Shown here piece by piece: positions 1 to 8,455 of a DNA stretch of 51,472 nt (positions within the stretch are counted from its first letter, which is position 1; each line of letters opens with the position of its first letter). Position numbers and translations under genes: made by a program. Source of the DNA: Magnetospirillum fulvum MGU-K5 (GTDB lineage Bacteria; Pseudomonadota; Alphaproteobacteria; Rhodospirillales; Magnetospirillaceae). The notes below the pieces were generated by a model. It saw nothing but the letters and a program-made list of their open reading frames with translations, was not told where the DNA came from and made no database searches. Location: assembly GCF_000442515.1 (NCBI RefSeq), contig NZ_AQPH01000020.1:1-51472 (forward strand), written 5' to 3'.

Positions 1-727
1 TGGTCGAACGCGACCTGACCCAGCCGCATCTGGCCGCCTATCGCGACCGCCTCGGCATGGCCGCCCCCGCTGTGCCTGAGGCCGCGCCCGCCGCACCGCT
101 GACCCTGGCCGAGATTACCGCCACCCGCGCCCTGCCCTTCCTCGACGCGCTGGTGCTGAGTGAAAAGATGCATGTCGTCAGCTTGGATCGCGGCCATGAT
201 CCGGCCCGACTGCGCGCCGCCGCCAGGGGCTGGAGGGAGTTCGCCTGATCGACCCCACCGGCGATCTCAGCGAGTTGTTGCGGGCCTATCGCCTGCGTAC
301 GCTCGGCCTGCTGACCCTGACCCCGCTGTTGATGCTGGCGCTGCTGTCCTGGCGCTATGGCTGGGGCGGCGCGCTCCGGGTGATGCTGCCCGCGACCGCC
401 GCAATCGTGCTGACCCCGCCGCTGCTGGCCCTGGTCGGGGTGGGGTTCAGCTTCTTTGGCGCGATGGGGCTGGTGCTGGTGCTGTCGATCGGCACCGATT
501 ACGCCCTGTTCTGTGCCGAGGACCGCGACCGCGACGCGGCGATTCTGGTCTCGGTCTGTCTGGCGATGCTGACGACCAGCCTGTCGTTCGGGCTGCTGGC
601 CTTCAGCGATGTCGCGGCGGTCCGCGCCTTTGGGGCGACGATGCTGACGGGCGTGCTGCTGGCCTTCCTGCTCGCCCCCTCGGTCAAACAGCGACGCGGC
701 CTTGTCCCGGAGCGCAGAAAGCGATGA
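1..727 (+). pseudogene. MMPL-family exporter, 3' part, apparently frameshifted (ApeM-like)
   Basis: This is the C-terminal part of an RND/MMPL-type membrane exporter; the 5' end lies outside the window. Positions 3-248 read in one frame (a periplasmic-loop-like stretch ending near ARLRAAARG). From about 224 to 727 a second frame carries LIDPTGDLSELLRAYRLR and then about five hydrophobic helices, with the MMPL-typical SIGTDYALF segment. The protein sense jumps frame near 225-235, where one missing C in the GGGGCTGG stretch would rejoin the halves. In aryl-polyene loci an MMPL exporter (ApeM) sits directly before the lipoprotein ApeN, as here. The break may be a real mutation or a sequencing error; family assignment is firmer than pseudogene status. 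Confidence 0.6.
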
Positions 728-1305
728 GCCTCACCACAGTCAAAATCCGCCGAGTCCGCGCCGCCCTGGTCCTCCTGATCGGTCTGGGACTGGCCGCCTG
801 TGCCGCGCCCCCGCCGCCCGAGCCGGGACGGGTGACGATCGCGCCGGGGATCACCCTCTCTCTGCCCAGCCCCGCAGCCCTTGGCCGCAGCGTCGATGCG
901 GTCCAGATCGTCACCGCCCGCCACCGGGGCGACATCTTTGTATTCGAAGGCCGCCTGTCGGTTGGGCCGGACCGATTGCTGCTGGTGGGAACGGATTCGC
1001 TGGGGCGACGGGCCATGACGGTGACCTGGAGCCAGGGGCAGATCACGGTCGAGCGGGCGGCGTGGCTGCCCGACACACTGCGGCCCGAAAATATCCTGGC
1101 CGATATTGTCCTGCTCTATTGGCCCGAAGCGGCGGTGCGTTCCGGCCTGAGCGGGGCCGATCTGACCGAGCAGGCGGGTGACCGCGCCATCGGCAGCGCG
1201 ATCCTGGTGTCATGGCAGGGCGATCCGTGGAACGGAACCGCCCATCTGCGCAACCTCGTCTGGGAGTACGAGTTGGACGTTCGTTCGGTTTTGGTGGGAC
1301 CATGA
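724..1305 (+). CDS. apeN: DUF3261-type lipoprotein of the aryl-polyene locus (ApeN-like)
   Basis: A 193-residue lipoprotein. The N-terminus has charged residues, a hydrophobic helix and a lipobox ending LAAC with Cys26, so it should be lipidated and sit in the outer membrane or periplasm. The mature part begins Pro-rich and continues with a compact beta-rich domain (FVFEGRLSVGPDRLLLVGTD) that matches the small DUF3261 lipoproteins of aryl-polyene clusters. The ATG at 724 overlaps the exporter stop codon in an ATGA junction, and its own stop overlaps the next ATG, which supports translational coupling. A role in delivering or anchoring the polyene lipid is inferred from the neighbourhood only. 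Confidence 0.65.
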   Translation: MSLTTVKIRRVRAALVLLIGLGLAACAAPPPPEPGRVTIAPGITLSLPSPAALGRSVDAVQIVTARHRGDIFVFEGRLSVGPDRLLLVGTDSLGRRAMTVTWSQGQITVERAAWLPDTLRPENILADIVLLYWPEAAVRSGLSGADLTEQAGDRAIGSAILVSWQGDPWNGTAHLRNLVWEYELDVRSVLVGP

Positions 1306-2489
1306 GTGCGCCGCTGTACCTGCCCGCGATGGCGGTCGGCTCCTGCCTCGGGCTGGGCAAGGCCGCGACGGTCGAACCGCTGTTTGCCGGATCGCGCCAA
1401 GGGATTGCCCCCCATCCCGATTATCCCGTCCCGGTCGGCGCGCTGCCGTCCGGTCTGCCCCCGCTGCCGCCCGCTCTGGCGGGGTGGGAATGCCGCAACA
1501 ACCGTCTGCTCGCCGCCCTGGCCGCCGAGATCGGCGACGAGATCAAAGACGCGATCCGCCGCTTTGGCCGTCACCGGATCGCGGTGGTGCTGGGCACCAG
1601 TACCTCCGGCATCGCCGAGGGCGAACAGGCGATCGCCCACCATGCCCACAGCGGGTCCTGGCCCGATGGCTTTCATTACCGTCAGCAGGAAACTGGCGGC
1701 GGTGCCGCCTTCCTCGCCGATCTGCTGGGGCTGACCGGCCCGGCCTATGTCGTCGCCACCGCCTGTTCCTCCAGCGCCAAGGCCCTGGCCAGCGCCGCCC
1801 GGCTGATCCGGTGCGGACTGGCCGATGCCGCGATCGCGGGCGGAGCCGACACGCTGTGCAAGATGACGGTGTCGGGCTTCGGCGCGCTGGAAGCGCTGTC
1901 CTCCACCCCCTGCAATCCGTTCAGCGCCAACCGCGACGGGATCAGCATCGGCGAGGGCGGCGCGTTGTTCCTCGCCAGTCCCGACCCCGCCGAAATCGCC
2001 CTGGTCGGGGTGGGCGAGACCTCGGACGCCCATCATGTCAGCGCCCCCGATCCCGAGGGACGCGGCGCGCTGGCGGCGATGCGGGCCGCGCTGGACGAGG
2101 CCGGTCTGACGCCCGACGAGATCGCTTACGTCAACCTGCACGGCACCGCGACCCGGCTCAACGATGCGATGGAAAGCAAGGCGATGGCGGCGCTGTTTAC
2201 CACCCCGGTCGCCTGTAGCTCGACCAAGGCGATGACCGGCCACACCTTGGGCGCGGCCGGGGCGGTCGAGACGGCGATCCTGTGGCTGACCCTGTCGCGG
2301 CGCTGGAACCCGGACGGTCGGGTGCCGCCCCATCTGTGGGACGGCATCAATGATCCCGATCTGCCGCCGCTGGCGCTGGCCGGGCCGGAAACCCGCCTGC
2401 CCGATCGCGCCCGGCTGGCGGCACTCAGCAATTCCTTTGCCTTTGGCGGCAGTAATTGTTGCCTCGCGCTCAGTCGGGAGGAGTCATGA
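1302..2489 (+). CDS. apeO: beta-ketoacyl-ACP synthase, FabF-like (ApeO-like)
   Basis: A 395-residue condensing enzyme. The Cys-His-His triad of KASI/II enzymes is visible: Cys155 in ATACSSS, His280 in NLHGTAT and His314 in TGHTLGAAGAVE. The C-terminal NSFAFGGSN glycine motif is also present. It should carry out decarboxylative Claisen condensation of malonyl-ACP with the growing acyl chain. Gene order (exporter, lipoprotein, KS, DH, KR, KS) is that of aryl-polyene loci, where this place is taken by ApeO. The ATG at 1302 overlaps the previous stop (ATGA). Whether it acts as chain initiator or elongase cannot be read from sequence. Confidence 0.8.
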   Translation: MSAPLYLPAMAVGSCLGLGKAATVEPLFAGSRQGIAPHPDYPVPVGALPSGLPPLPPALAGWECRNNRLLAALAAEIGDEIKDAIRRFGRHRIAVVLGTSTSGIAEGEQAIAHHAHSGSWPDGFHYRQQETGGGAAFLADLLGLTGPAYVVATACSSSAKALASAARLIRCGLADAAIAGGADTLCKMTVSGFGALEALSSTPCNPFSANRDGISIGEGGALFLASPDPAEIALVGVGETSDAHHVSAPDPEGRGALAAMRAALDEAGLTPDEIAYVNLHGTATRLNDAMESKAMAALFTTPVACSSTKAMTGHTLGAAGAVETAILWLTLSRRWNPDGRVPPHLWDGINDPDLPPLALAGPETRLPDRARLAALSNSFAFGGSNCCLALSREES

Positions 2490-2926
2490 CCCTCGCCCCG
2501 GTCGAAACCCTGCTGCCCCACGAAGCACCGATGTTGCTGCTCGACGAGGCGCTGGCCGCCGATGCCGACAGCGCGCGGGCGGCAGTAACGCCTGCGCCGG
2601 ATCATCTGTTCGCCACCGCCGACGGTATCCCGGTCCATGTCGGGATCGAGCTGATGGCCCAGACCTGCGGACTATGGGCGGGAGCCCAGGCTAGCCGCGA
2701 GGGTGGGCCGGTGCGGCTGGGCTATCTGCTCGGCACCCGGCGCTTTACCGCCAAGACCGACTGGTTCCGCCTGGGCGAGCGGTTGGAAATCTCGGCCCGG
2801 CTGGTGTTTCGCGACCAGGGGATGGGCGTGTTCGATTGCCGCATCGAGGATGCGGCGGGGGAGGTTCTGGCCGAGGCGCAACTGAGCGTCTATCAGCCGG
2901 ATACGGAGGAAGAAGGACGATCATGA
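2486..2926 (+). CDS. apeP: hot-dog fold 3-hydroxyacyl-ACP dehydratase (ApeP-like)
   Basis: A 146-residue single hot-dog domain protein. LLPHEAPMLLLDE near the N-terminus and GIELMAQTCGLWAG at about residues 53-66 fit the dehydratase family of aryl-polyene clusters (ApeI/ApeP, annotated as 3-hydroxydecanoyl-ACP dehydratase-like). It would remove water from the 3-hydroxyacyl-ACP made by the downstream ketoreductase, giving the conjugated polyene. The ATG at 2486 follows a clear GGAGGA ribosome site, and its stop overlaps the next start. The start lies three bases before the end of the upstream ketosynthase gene. Confidence 0.75.
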   Translation: MTLAPVETLLPHEAPMLLLDEALAADADSARAAVTPAPDHLFATADGIPVHVGIELMAQTCGLWAGAQASREGGPVRLGYLLGTRRFTAKTDWFRLGERLEISARLVFRDQGMGVFDCRIEDAAGEVLAEAQLSVYQPDTEEEGRS

Positions 2927-3642
2927 TGTCGAGGACCATTCTCGTCACCGGCGCCAGCAAGGGGATTGGCCGCGCCGTCGCCCAGGCGCTGGGCCGGGCC
3001 GGATTCACCGTCGCAGTCCATTACCATTCCGACCGGGCCGGAGCACAGGAGACCCTGGACTCGATCGGCGGGACGGGGCGGCTGATCGGATTCGACAGCA
3101 GCGACCGCGCCCAATGCCGCGACCGACTGGAGGCCGACATCGCCGCCCACGGTCCCTATTGGGGCATCGTGCTGAATGCCGGGATCGCCCGCGACTGTGC
3201 CTTTCCGGCGATGGAAGACGAAGATTGGGATCAGGTGCTCGGCACCAATCTCGACGGCTTTTACAATGTGCTGCGCCCGACGGTGATGCCGATGGTCTCG
3301 GCCCGCAAGGGCGGCCGGATCGTGACAATGGCCTCGGTCTCTGGTCTGGTCGGCAATCGCGGTCAGGTCAATTATTCCGCCGCCAAGGCCGGGATCATCG
3401 GGGCGAGCAAGTCGCTGGCGCTGGAACTGGCCAAACGCAATATCACCGTCAATTGCGTCGCCCCCGGACTGATCGAGACCCAGATGATCGCCGAAGTCCC
3501 GCTGGACGAGGCGATGAAGCTGATCCCAATGCGGCGGCTGGGCCAACCCGACGAGGTGGCAGCGCTGGTGGCGTTCCTGTGTTCGGACGCGGCCGGGTAC
3601 ATCACCCGGCAGGTGATCTCGGTCAATGGCGGGATGGTGTGA
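2923..3642 (+). CDS. apeQ: 3-ketoacyl-ACP reductase, SDR family (ApeQ/FabG-like)
   Basis: A 239-residue short-chain dehydrogenase. The NADPH motif TGASKGIG is at residues 9-16, LNAG at 84-87, and the catalytic set Ser138, Tyr151, Lys155 (in YSAAK) falls at the same numbers as in E. coli FabG. The C-terminus ends VISVNGGMV, typical of FabG. It should reduce 3-ketoacyl-ACP with NADPH between the ketosynthase and dehydratase steps of polyene synthesis. It starts at ATG 2923, overlapping the dehydratase stop, with AAGGA upstream; a second ATG follows directly at 2926. Its stop overlaps the next start (TGATG). Confidence 0.85.
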   Translation: MMSRTILVTGASKGIGRAVAQALGRAGFTVAVHYHSDRAGAQETLDSIGGTGRLIGFDSSDRAQCRDRLEADIAAHGPYWGIVLNAGIARDCAFPAMEDEDWDQVLGTNLDGFYNVLRPTVMPMVSARKGGRIVTMASVSGLVGNRGQVNYSAAKAGIIGASKSLALELAKRNITVNCVAPGLIETQMIAEVPLDEAMKLIPMRRLGQPDEVAALVAFLCSDAAGYITRQVISVNGGMV

Positions 3643-4871
3643 TGCGCAGAGTGGTGGTAACAGGGATGGGCGGGATCACCGCCCTTGGCAACGATTGGGC
3701 GACGATCGGCCCGGCCCTGCGCGAAGGCCGCACCGCGATACGCTCAATGAGCCCGGAGTGGGACCGCTTCGAGGGGATCAACACCCGCCTCGCCGCCCCG
3801 GTCCTTGATTTCAACGAGCCGGACCATTGGCCGCGCAAGAAGGTCCGCACCATGGGTCGGGTCGCCCGTCTCGCCGTCGCCGCCTCGGAAGCGGCGCTGA
3901 CCCAGGCCGGGTTGCTGTCTGATCCGATCCTCGGCAGCGGCCGGGCGGGAGCGGCGTTCGGCTCGTCGTTCGGCTCGCCGGATTCGGTGCTGGGCTTCTA
4001 TGAACTGAAGATGCACGGCAAGTCGCGCAACCTCAACGCCACCACCTATATCCAGATGATGAGCCAGACCGCCCTGATCAATGTCGGGCTGTTCTTCGGC
4101 CTGACCGGGCGGATGATTCCGACCTCGAACGCCTGCACCTCGGGCAGTCAGGCGATCGGCTTTGCCGCCGAGGCGATCCGTTGGGGCAAGGCTGACGTGA
4201 TGATCGCGGGCGGGGCCGAGGAATTGGACATCACCGATTCCGCGGTGTTCGATACCCTGTTCGCCACCTCGATCCGCAACGATGCCCCCCATCTGACCCC
4301 GCGCCCGTTCGATCGCGACCGCGACGGACTGGTGATCGGCGAAGGCTCGGGCGCCCTGGTGCTGGAAGAGTACGAGCGGGCCAAGGCGCGCGGTGCGACG
4401 ATCTTCGCCGAACTGGTCGGCTTTGGCACCAATTCCGACGGCAGCCACGTCACCCAGCCCCAGGCCGAGACGATGGCGATTGCCCTGAAGCTGGCGCTGG
4501 AGGATGCGGGCCTTCCCCCCGAAGCGATCGGGATCGTCAACGGCCACGGCACCGCCACCGAGGGCGGCGACATCGCCGAGACCCAGGCGACCGCTGCTTT
4601 GTTCGGAGCCAGGATGCCGATCCACTCGCTGAAAAGCTATTTCGGCCATTCGCTGGGGGCGTGTGGGGCGATGGAAGCGTGGCTGGGGATCGAAATGATG
4701 CGCGAGGGCTGGGCCTGCCACACCGCCAACCTCGACAATGTCGATCCCCGCTGCGGCGAGTTGGATTACATCCAGGCCGCACCGCGACGGCTGGAGACCG
4801 AGTATCTGATGAGCAACAATTTTGCCTTTGGAGGGGTCAACACCTCGCTGGTGTTCCGGCGCGTCGGCTGA
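3642..4871 (+). CDS. apeR: beta-ketoacyl-ACP synthase, FabF-like (ApeR-like)
   Basis: A 409-residue KAS II type condensing enzyme, last gene of the polyene operon. The active site is intact: Cys165 in NACTSGSQ, His302 in NGHGTAT and His336 in YFGHSLGACGAMEA. The N-terminus RRVVVTGMGGITALG and the C-terminal NNFAFGGVN match FabF. Two KS genes flanking the DH and KR genes is the usual end of an aryl-polyene cluster, where this one is ApeR. The ATG at 3642 overlaps the ketoreductase stop. The operon ends here; the next feature is an independent small RNA unit. Confidence 0.82.
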   Translation: MRRVVVTGMGGITALGNDWATIGPALREGRTAIRSMSPEWDRFEGINTRLAAPVLDFNEPDHWPRKKVRTMGRVARLAVAASEAALTQAGLLSDPILGSGRAGAAFGSSFGSPDSVLGFYELKMHGKSRNLNATTYIQMMSQTALINVGLFFGLTGRMIPTSNACTSGSQAIGFAAEAIRWGKADVMIAGGAEELDITDSAVFDTLFATSIRNDAPHLTPRPFDRDRDGLVIGEGSGALVLEEYERAKARGATIFAELVGFGTNSDGSHVTQPQAETMAIALKLALEDAGLPPEAIGIVNGHGTATEGGDIAETQATAALFGARMPIHSLKSYFGHSLGACGAMEAWLGIEMMREGWACHTANLDNVDPRCGELDYIQAAPRRLETEYLMSNNFAFGGVNTSLVFRRVG

Positions 4872-4887
4872 CGGCAGCTTTGAATAA

Positions 4888-4941
4888 TTACAAAAACATC
4901 ATCCGCCCGCCATCCTGCGGTAACCCCGACAGAGGCATGAT
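4888..4941 (+). promoter_or_regulatory. promoter with 11-bp-periodic activator box, small-RNA copy 1
   Basis: The box runs 4888-4926. It holds four related 7-mers spaced 11 bp apart: ATTACAA, ATCATCC, GCCATCC and GTAACCC, starting at 4888, 4899, 4910 and 4920 (the third interval is one base shorter or longer depending on alignment). Nine bases later comes CATGAT (4936-4941), a candidate -10. No good -35 is present, as expected for an activator-dependent promoter. The layout resembles the Pho box of PhoB-type regulators, but the regulator is inferred. Near-identical boxes occur at 9298, 14198 and 34374. Confidence 0.55.
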
Positions 4942-4947
4942 GTTCTT

Positions 4948-5062
4948 GACCAGACAGGTAAGACCAACCGATTAACCGGCGAGCTTGAACTCCCCGCCCA
5001 GAGATCGGACCGATCTAAAGTCACAAGCCCCGCACGCCACACCCTCGTGCGGGGCTTTTAAT
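4948..5062 (+). ncRNA. putative small RNA copy 1 with Rho-independent terminator
   Basis: An intergenic unit of about 113 nt between the convergent apeR and LuxR genes. It is about as similar to the units at 9359 and 14259 as they are to each other. A hairpin is formed by GGCG (4978-4981) and CGCC (4995-4998) with the loop AGCTTGAACTCCC. A second hairpin follows (AGATCG/CGATCT around 5002-5017). The end is a strong terminator: an 11-bp stem 5026-5036/5046-5056 followed by TTTT. The CUCCCC loop can pair with Shine-Dalgarno sequences. No convincing reading frame is present. The start is inferred from the -10 position. Confidence 0.6.
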
Positions 5063-6298
5063 TTATGGAACGATGGTCCGGCAGGCGGGGCGGGTCCCGT
5101 TGTCGCCCGGTTCCGCCCGCGACAGGGTGTGCACCGGATTGCTCAGCAGCACCCGGACCAGATCGGCCTGACGTCCCACCCGGGTTTTTTCGAACGCCCG
5201 CTTCATGTGGGTGCGCACGGTGTTCATGCTGATCCCGAGATCGTGGGAAATTTCATCGGGCGAAAGCCCCTCGGCCAGCATCCCGGCGACATCGGCCTCG
5301 GCTCCGGTCATTCCGTACATCTCGCTCAGCGCACCGCGCTGGATTTCGTAATGGACATCGGGATCGCTGGCCAGCAGGACGACCAGCGGCGTTCCCGGCG
5401 CATCGCCCCCCAGATCGATCCGCACCGCACTGACGACAATCGCCAGCGGCGACCGCTCGGAAGCGCGGGAAACAGCAAGGGTGCGGCTGGGCTGGGAATC
5501 TCCCCCCAAAGCGGCGCGATAGCATTCCTCCACCGCCGCCAGAATCCGGGACCGGTTGTGCGACGACGCGGCATGGACCCGGCCGTTCTGAATCGAGATT
5601 TCACCGTCGCGGGCCAGCGAGCGCATCTTTTCATTATGATAGACGACGGTACCGTTGCCTTCGAGCAGGGCCAGCGCCGGGGCAACCCGATCGAGCGCGG
5701 CAAAAGCGGCGTGGCGTTGGCGCTTTTCGGCCTCCGCCAGGGCGAACAGACCCAAAGCCCGGTTGAGATGGGAAGCGACGATCCTCATCCGCGCCAGATC
5801 GGTGGCGTCGAACGGAGGCTGGGTCGGCGAGCGCATCACCCCCACCATCCCGAGGCAGGTGGAATCCACCGCCACAATCGTCCCGAGACTGCACTGAATA
5901 CCGTGCTGCGCCAGGGCATCGTAGGAACGGCGCGCCGCCTTATGGCATTCCAGCGCGATCAGCGGCGCGATCTGGTCGGTCTTACGCTGGGGGAGGACAG
6001 GGAAATTCGACGATGACCACTCGCCCGAGGCCGAGGCCATCGTTTCGAGCCAAAGCTGTTGCGCATCGCGGTCGATGGTGCTGGACAGGGTGCGTTTGAT
6101 TTGTCGGCTGTTAGGCTCGGCCAGCAGAATGAGCCGCATCGGAGCATCGAACATCTCGCCCAGCCGATCCAGAACGCTCATCCACCCGTCTGCGTCGGCC
6201 GCCGACCCGTAACACACGTCAATAAGATCAAGAATCCGCGTCATATCGGCAATCGTGATGCCGCCCTGGTCCATGGTGCCCCCGCCAGCATCACCCAA
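5063..6298 (-). CDS. LuxR-family transcriptional regulator
   Basis: A protein of up to 411 residues with a C-terminal LuxR-type helix-turn-helix: LTGAEADVAGMLAEGLSPDEI then SMNTVRTHMKRAFEKT at about residues 325-375. The N-terminal ~280 residues have no cofactor or phospho-acceptor motif that I can recognise; they look like a GAF/PAS-type sensory region. The longest start is ATG at 6298, but the ATG at 6274 has a better GGGGGC ribosome site. It is transcribed towards small-RNA copy 1 and starts opposite a GGDEF response regulator, so it may respond to a diffusible or metabolic signal. Ligand unknown. Confidence 0.75.
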   Translation of the reverse strand: MGDAGGGTMDQGGITIADMTRILDLIDVCYGSAADADGWMSVLDRLGEMFDAPMRLILLAEPNSRQIKRTLSSTIDRDAQQLWLETMASASGEWSSSNFPVLPQRKTDQIAPLIALECHKAARRSYDALAQHGIQCSLGTIVAVDSTCLGMVGVMRSPTQPPFDATDLARMRIVASHLNRALGLFALAEAEKRQRHAAFAALDRVAPALALLEGNGTVVYHNEKMRSLARDGEISIQNGRVHAASSHNRSRILAAVEECYRAALGGDSQPSRTLAVSRASERSPLAIVVSAVRIDLGGDAPGTPLVVLLASDPDVHYEIQRGALSEMYGMTGAEADVAGMLAEGLSPDEISHDLGISMNTVRTHMKRAFEKTRVGRQADLVRVLLSNPVHTLSRAEPGDNGTRPACRTIVP

Positions 6299-6653
6299 TT
6301 CCGTTCACCTCACCCGCCTGTCGCTCATTTTTCCTCCACGCCTCGTTTGGTGTTGGGCTAGGTACTCTCCCCCCCTCCATACGTAAATACGTAGAGACTA
6401 CGCAAATACACCACCTTTTCGGGTGAGCGTCAGACTTTCTTTATTTATCAAGAGCCTGCCACGGGTCTCGCCGCGATCACCAATGCGCGCATTCCTTTGC
6501 ATTATCATCTATTCAGGTGATGCCGACCGCAGTGCGATTTGTAAGACTGCGCTTTCGACCTGAACGCTCGCACAACACTCCGCCCGACGGGCAAGGAACA
6601 ACAAACGCCCTGCCGCCGATAAAGGTGGAAATTTGACGAACAGGGGGAGAGCC
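6299..6653. promoter_or_regulatory. divergent intergenic region with a repeated 11-mer
   Basis: This 355-bp region lies between the divergent LuxR and GGDEF genes and must hold both promoters. The striking part is TACGTAAATAC (6380-6390) repeated as TACGCAAATAC (6399-6409), a direct repeat with 19-bp offset and one mismatch. The first copy is also part of the inverted repeat TACGTA-AA-TACGTA (6380-6393). It lies about 80 bp upstream of the LuxR start, so it is a plausible operator for that regulator. I see no gene in the rest. Confidence 0.35.
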
Positions 6654-7571
6654 ATGACGATCAGATTTCTCATCGCCGACCGCGATCCGGCCTGCATTCA
6701 ACGGCTCACCTCGATCCTGACGGACAGCACCGACACCTATTGTAAGATCGTGTCGCGAACCTCTGCCGCCGAGGCGTCGGCTGCGCTCAAATCGAAATGT
6801 TACGATGTGGCCCTTCTCGCCTACGATTTCGTGACGGACCCTCGCTTTGAACTGTTCGACTTCCACGGACCGACCACCAACCGGACCGCGATCATCATTC
6901 TCAGTGATTCCCCCCGTAAGGATTGGGCCTTTGCCGCCCTGCAAAAGGGCGCGCAGGATTTCATCGTCAAGGACACGATCGATTCGTTTGGTCTGATCAA
7001 GGCGGTCACCTATGCGATGTTCCTCAAATGCAAGGAATTCGAGTTGCGCGTTTCGGCGCTGCGCGACCCCTTGACCGGGATTGGCAATCGCAATCTCTTT
7101 GACGAACAGGCGGCAACCCTGCTCAATCAAGCCAAGCGCGGCCAGGAAAAGGCCGCCATCCTGTTCATGGATGTCGATGGGCTAAAAGCGGTCAACGATA
7201 CCCACGGCCACGCCCTGGGCGATCGGTTGCTCAATCAGGTCGCGACGCGGATCGTCGGGCAGATGCGGGAAAGCGATGTCGTCGCCCGGGTCGGCGGCGA
7301 CGAGTTCGTTGCGATGCTGACGCATATCAACACCCCCAACAGCATCACCTTGATCGAGCACAAGCTCAATCATGCGGTGTCCCAGACGCCCTATCGGATC
7401 GACGGGATCGATATCCAAATCGGGATGAGTTGCGGAAGTGCGATCTACCCCGACGATTCCCAGGAGATTTCCGACCTGATCCAGATCGCCGACAAGCGAA
7501 TGTACGAGAAGAAAGCCAGGAAGAAAGCGACCCCCTCTCCCTCCCCCGTGCTGTACTGGTCGAAATCCTGA
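6654..7571 (+). CDS. response regulator with GGDEF domain, diguanylate cyclase
   Basis: A 305-residue protein. The first ~120 residues form a receiver domain with acidic residues in IADRDP, candidate phospho-acceptor Asp58 and Lys106. A GGDEF domain follows (residues about 138-290) with an intact GGDEF motif at 214-218 and an inhibitory-site RESD at 205-208, exactly five residues before it. It should make cyclic di-GMP from two GTP and be feedback-inhibited. The start ATG at 6654 is chosen because GGGGGAGA precedes it; an in-frame ATG at 6633 has no such site. The neighbouring HD-GYP protein at 9500-10552 supplies the opposite activity. Confidence 0.88.
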   Translation: MTIRFLIADRDPACIQRLTSILTDSTDTYCKIVSRTSAAEASAALKSKCYDVALLAYDFVTDPRFELFDFHGPTTNRTAIIILSDSPRKDWAFAALQKGAQDFIVKDTIDSFGLIKAVTYAMFLKCKEFELRVSALRDPLTGIGNRNLFDEQAATLLNQAKRGQEKAAILFMDVDGLKAVNDTHGHALGDRLLNQVATRIVGQMRESDVVARVGGDEFVAMLTHINTPNSITLIEHKLNHAVSQTPYRIDGIDIQIGMSCGSAIYPDDSQEISDLIQIADKRMYEKKARKKATPSPSPVLYWSKS

Positions 7572-7760
7572 CCGGACCGCCCTCGCCTCTCTACCGACGA
7601 GGCCAGCACGGACCTCCTCCTTAATCTTTTGCTCCGATTCCCTAAACCATTAGATTATTCTGGTCTGCGATAACGGCTCGCATGAAGGGAATGTGCGCTC
7701 TCGCTCCCGTCTTGTGGCGAACCACACGGCAGGGACGTCGCCTCTCCCCAGAAAGGGAAA

Positions 7761-8375
7761 GTGGTGGAATTACCTCCACGCTTCATTGTTGCTCTGGTTG
7801 ATGGCGATCCCGCCACGCGGGACCGGATCGCCGAAACACTGTCCGTGAACGGGTACGACGTTCGCGCCTATGTCGACGGCACCAGCTTCCTTGAGTCGCA
7901 CGATGCGCTGGCGATCGGCTGCATCCTGATCGACCTCGATCTCGGCACCGATTTCCTCCCCAAGATCCGCAAGCGGGGCTATGACGCTCCGATCATCGTG
8001 ATGTCCGCCGAAGGCAATATCCCGCTGGTGGTCCGCGCCATCCAGTCGGGCGCGCAATCCTGGCTGGGCAAGCCGGTCGATTGCCACCAGTTGCTGTCGG
8101 TGGCAAAGCAGGCGTGTCACCTTCATCGGTTCTATCGCCAGCGCTTTATCCCGGCCAAGGATGCGATCGCGAAATACCAGCGCTTGACCCGGCGCGAAAG
8201 CGACGTCTTCTGGCTGCTGACCAAGGGGATGTCGAGCAAGGAAATCGCCGGTCAGCTTGGGATCAGCGTCCGCACCGTCGAGACCCACCGCGCCCATGTC
8301 TTCGAAAAGTTCGAGGCGACCTCGCTGAAGACCCTGATCGACCTGACCGTTCCGCTCGCCGCCCTCCACGCCTGA
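7761..8375 (+). CDS. FixJ/NarL-type response regulator
   Basis: A 204-residue two-domain regulator. The receiver domain covers residues 8-120 with Asp58 in CILIDLDLG as phospho-acceptor, the MSAEG switch region and GKPVD carrying the conserved Lys. The C-terminal HTH is LuxR/FixJ type: LTRRESDVFWLLTKGMSSKEIA, then GISVRTVETHRAHVFEK. It starts at GTG 7761 (a second GTG follows at once) after AAGGGAAA. No kinase is adjacent in the same operon; the sensor may be one of the kinases further along this region. Confidence 0.85.
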   Translation: MVELPPRFIVALVDGDPATRDRIAETLSVNGYDVRAYVDGTSFLESHDALAIGCILIDLDLGTDFLPKIRKRGYDAPIIVMSAEGNIPLVVRAIQSGAQSWLGKPVDCHQLLSVAKQACHLHRFYRQRFIPAKDAIAKYQRLTRRESDVFWLLTKGMSSKEIAGQLGISVRTVETHRAHVFEKFEATSLKTLIDLTVPLAALHA

Positions 8376-8455
8376 GCCGGAACGGTGCCGGGGACTTTCG
8401 CCTGCCGCCGCATCATGGCATCGTCAACAACCGCGACCAACCCAGAGGGGACGCC

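Noticed and set aside
1116-2333. Long minus-strand open frame over the first ketosynthase
   Set aside because: Composition is typical of the opposite strand of a high-GC gene (Gly/Arg/Gln-rich, no domain), and the plus strand carries a complete enzyme.
5026-5060. The terminator of small-RNA copy 1 as terminator of apeR or of the LuxR gene
   Set aside because: Identical terminators follow the same body in copies 2 and 3 in other contexts, and the T-run is on the plus strand; read-through from apeR may still use it.
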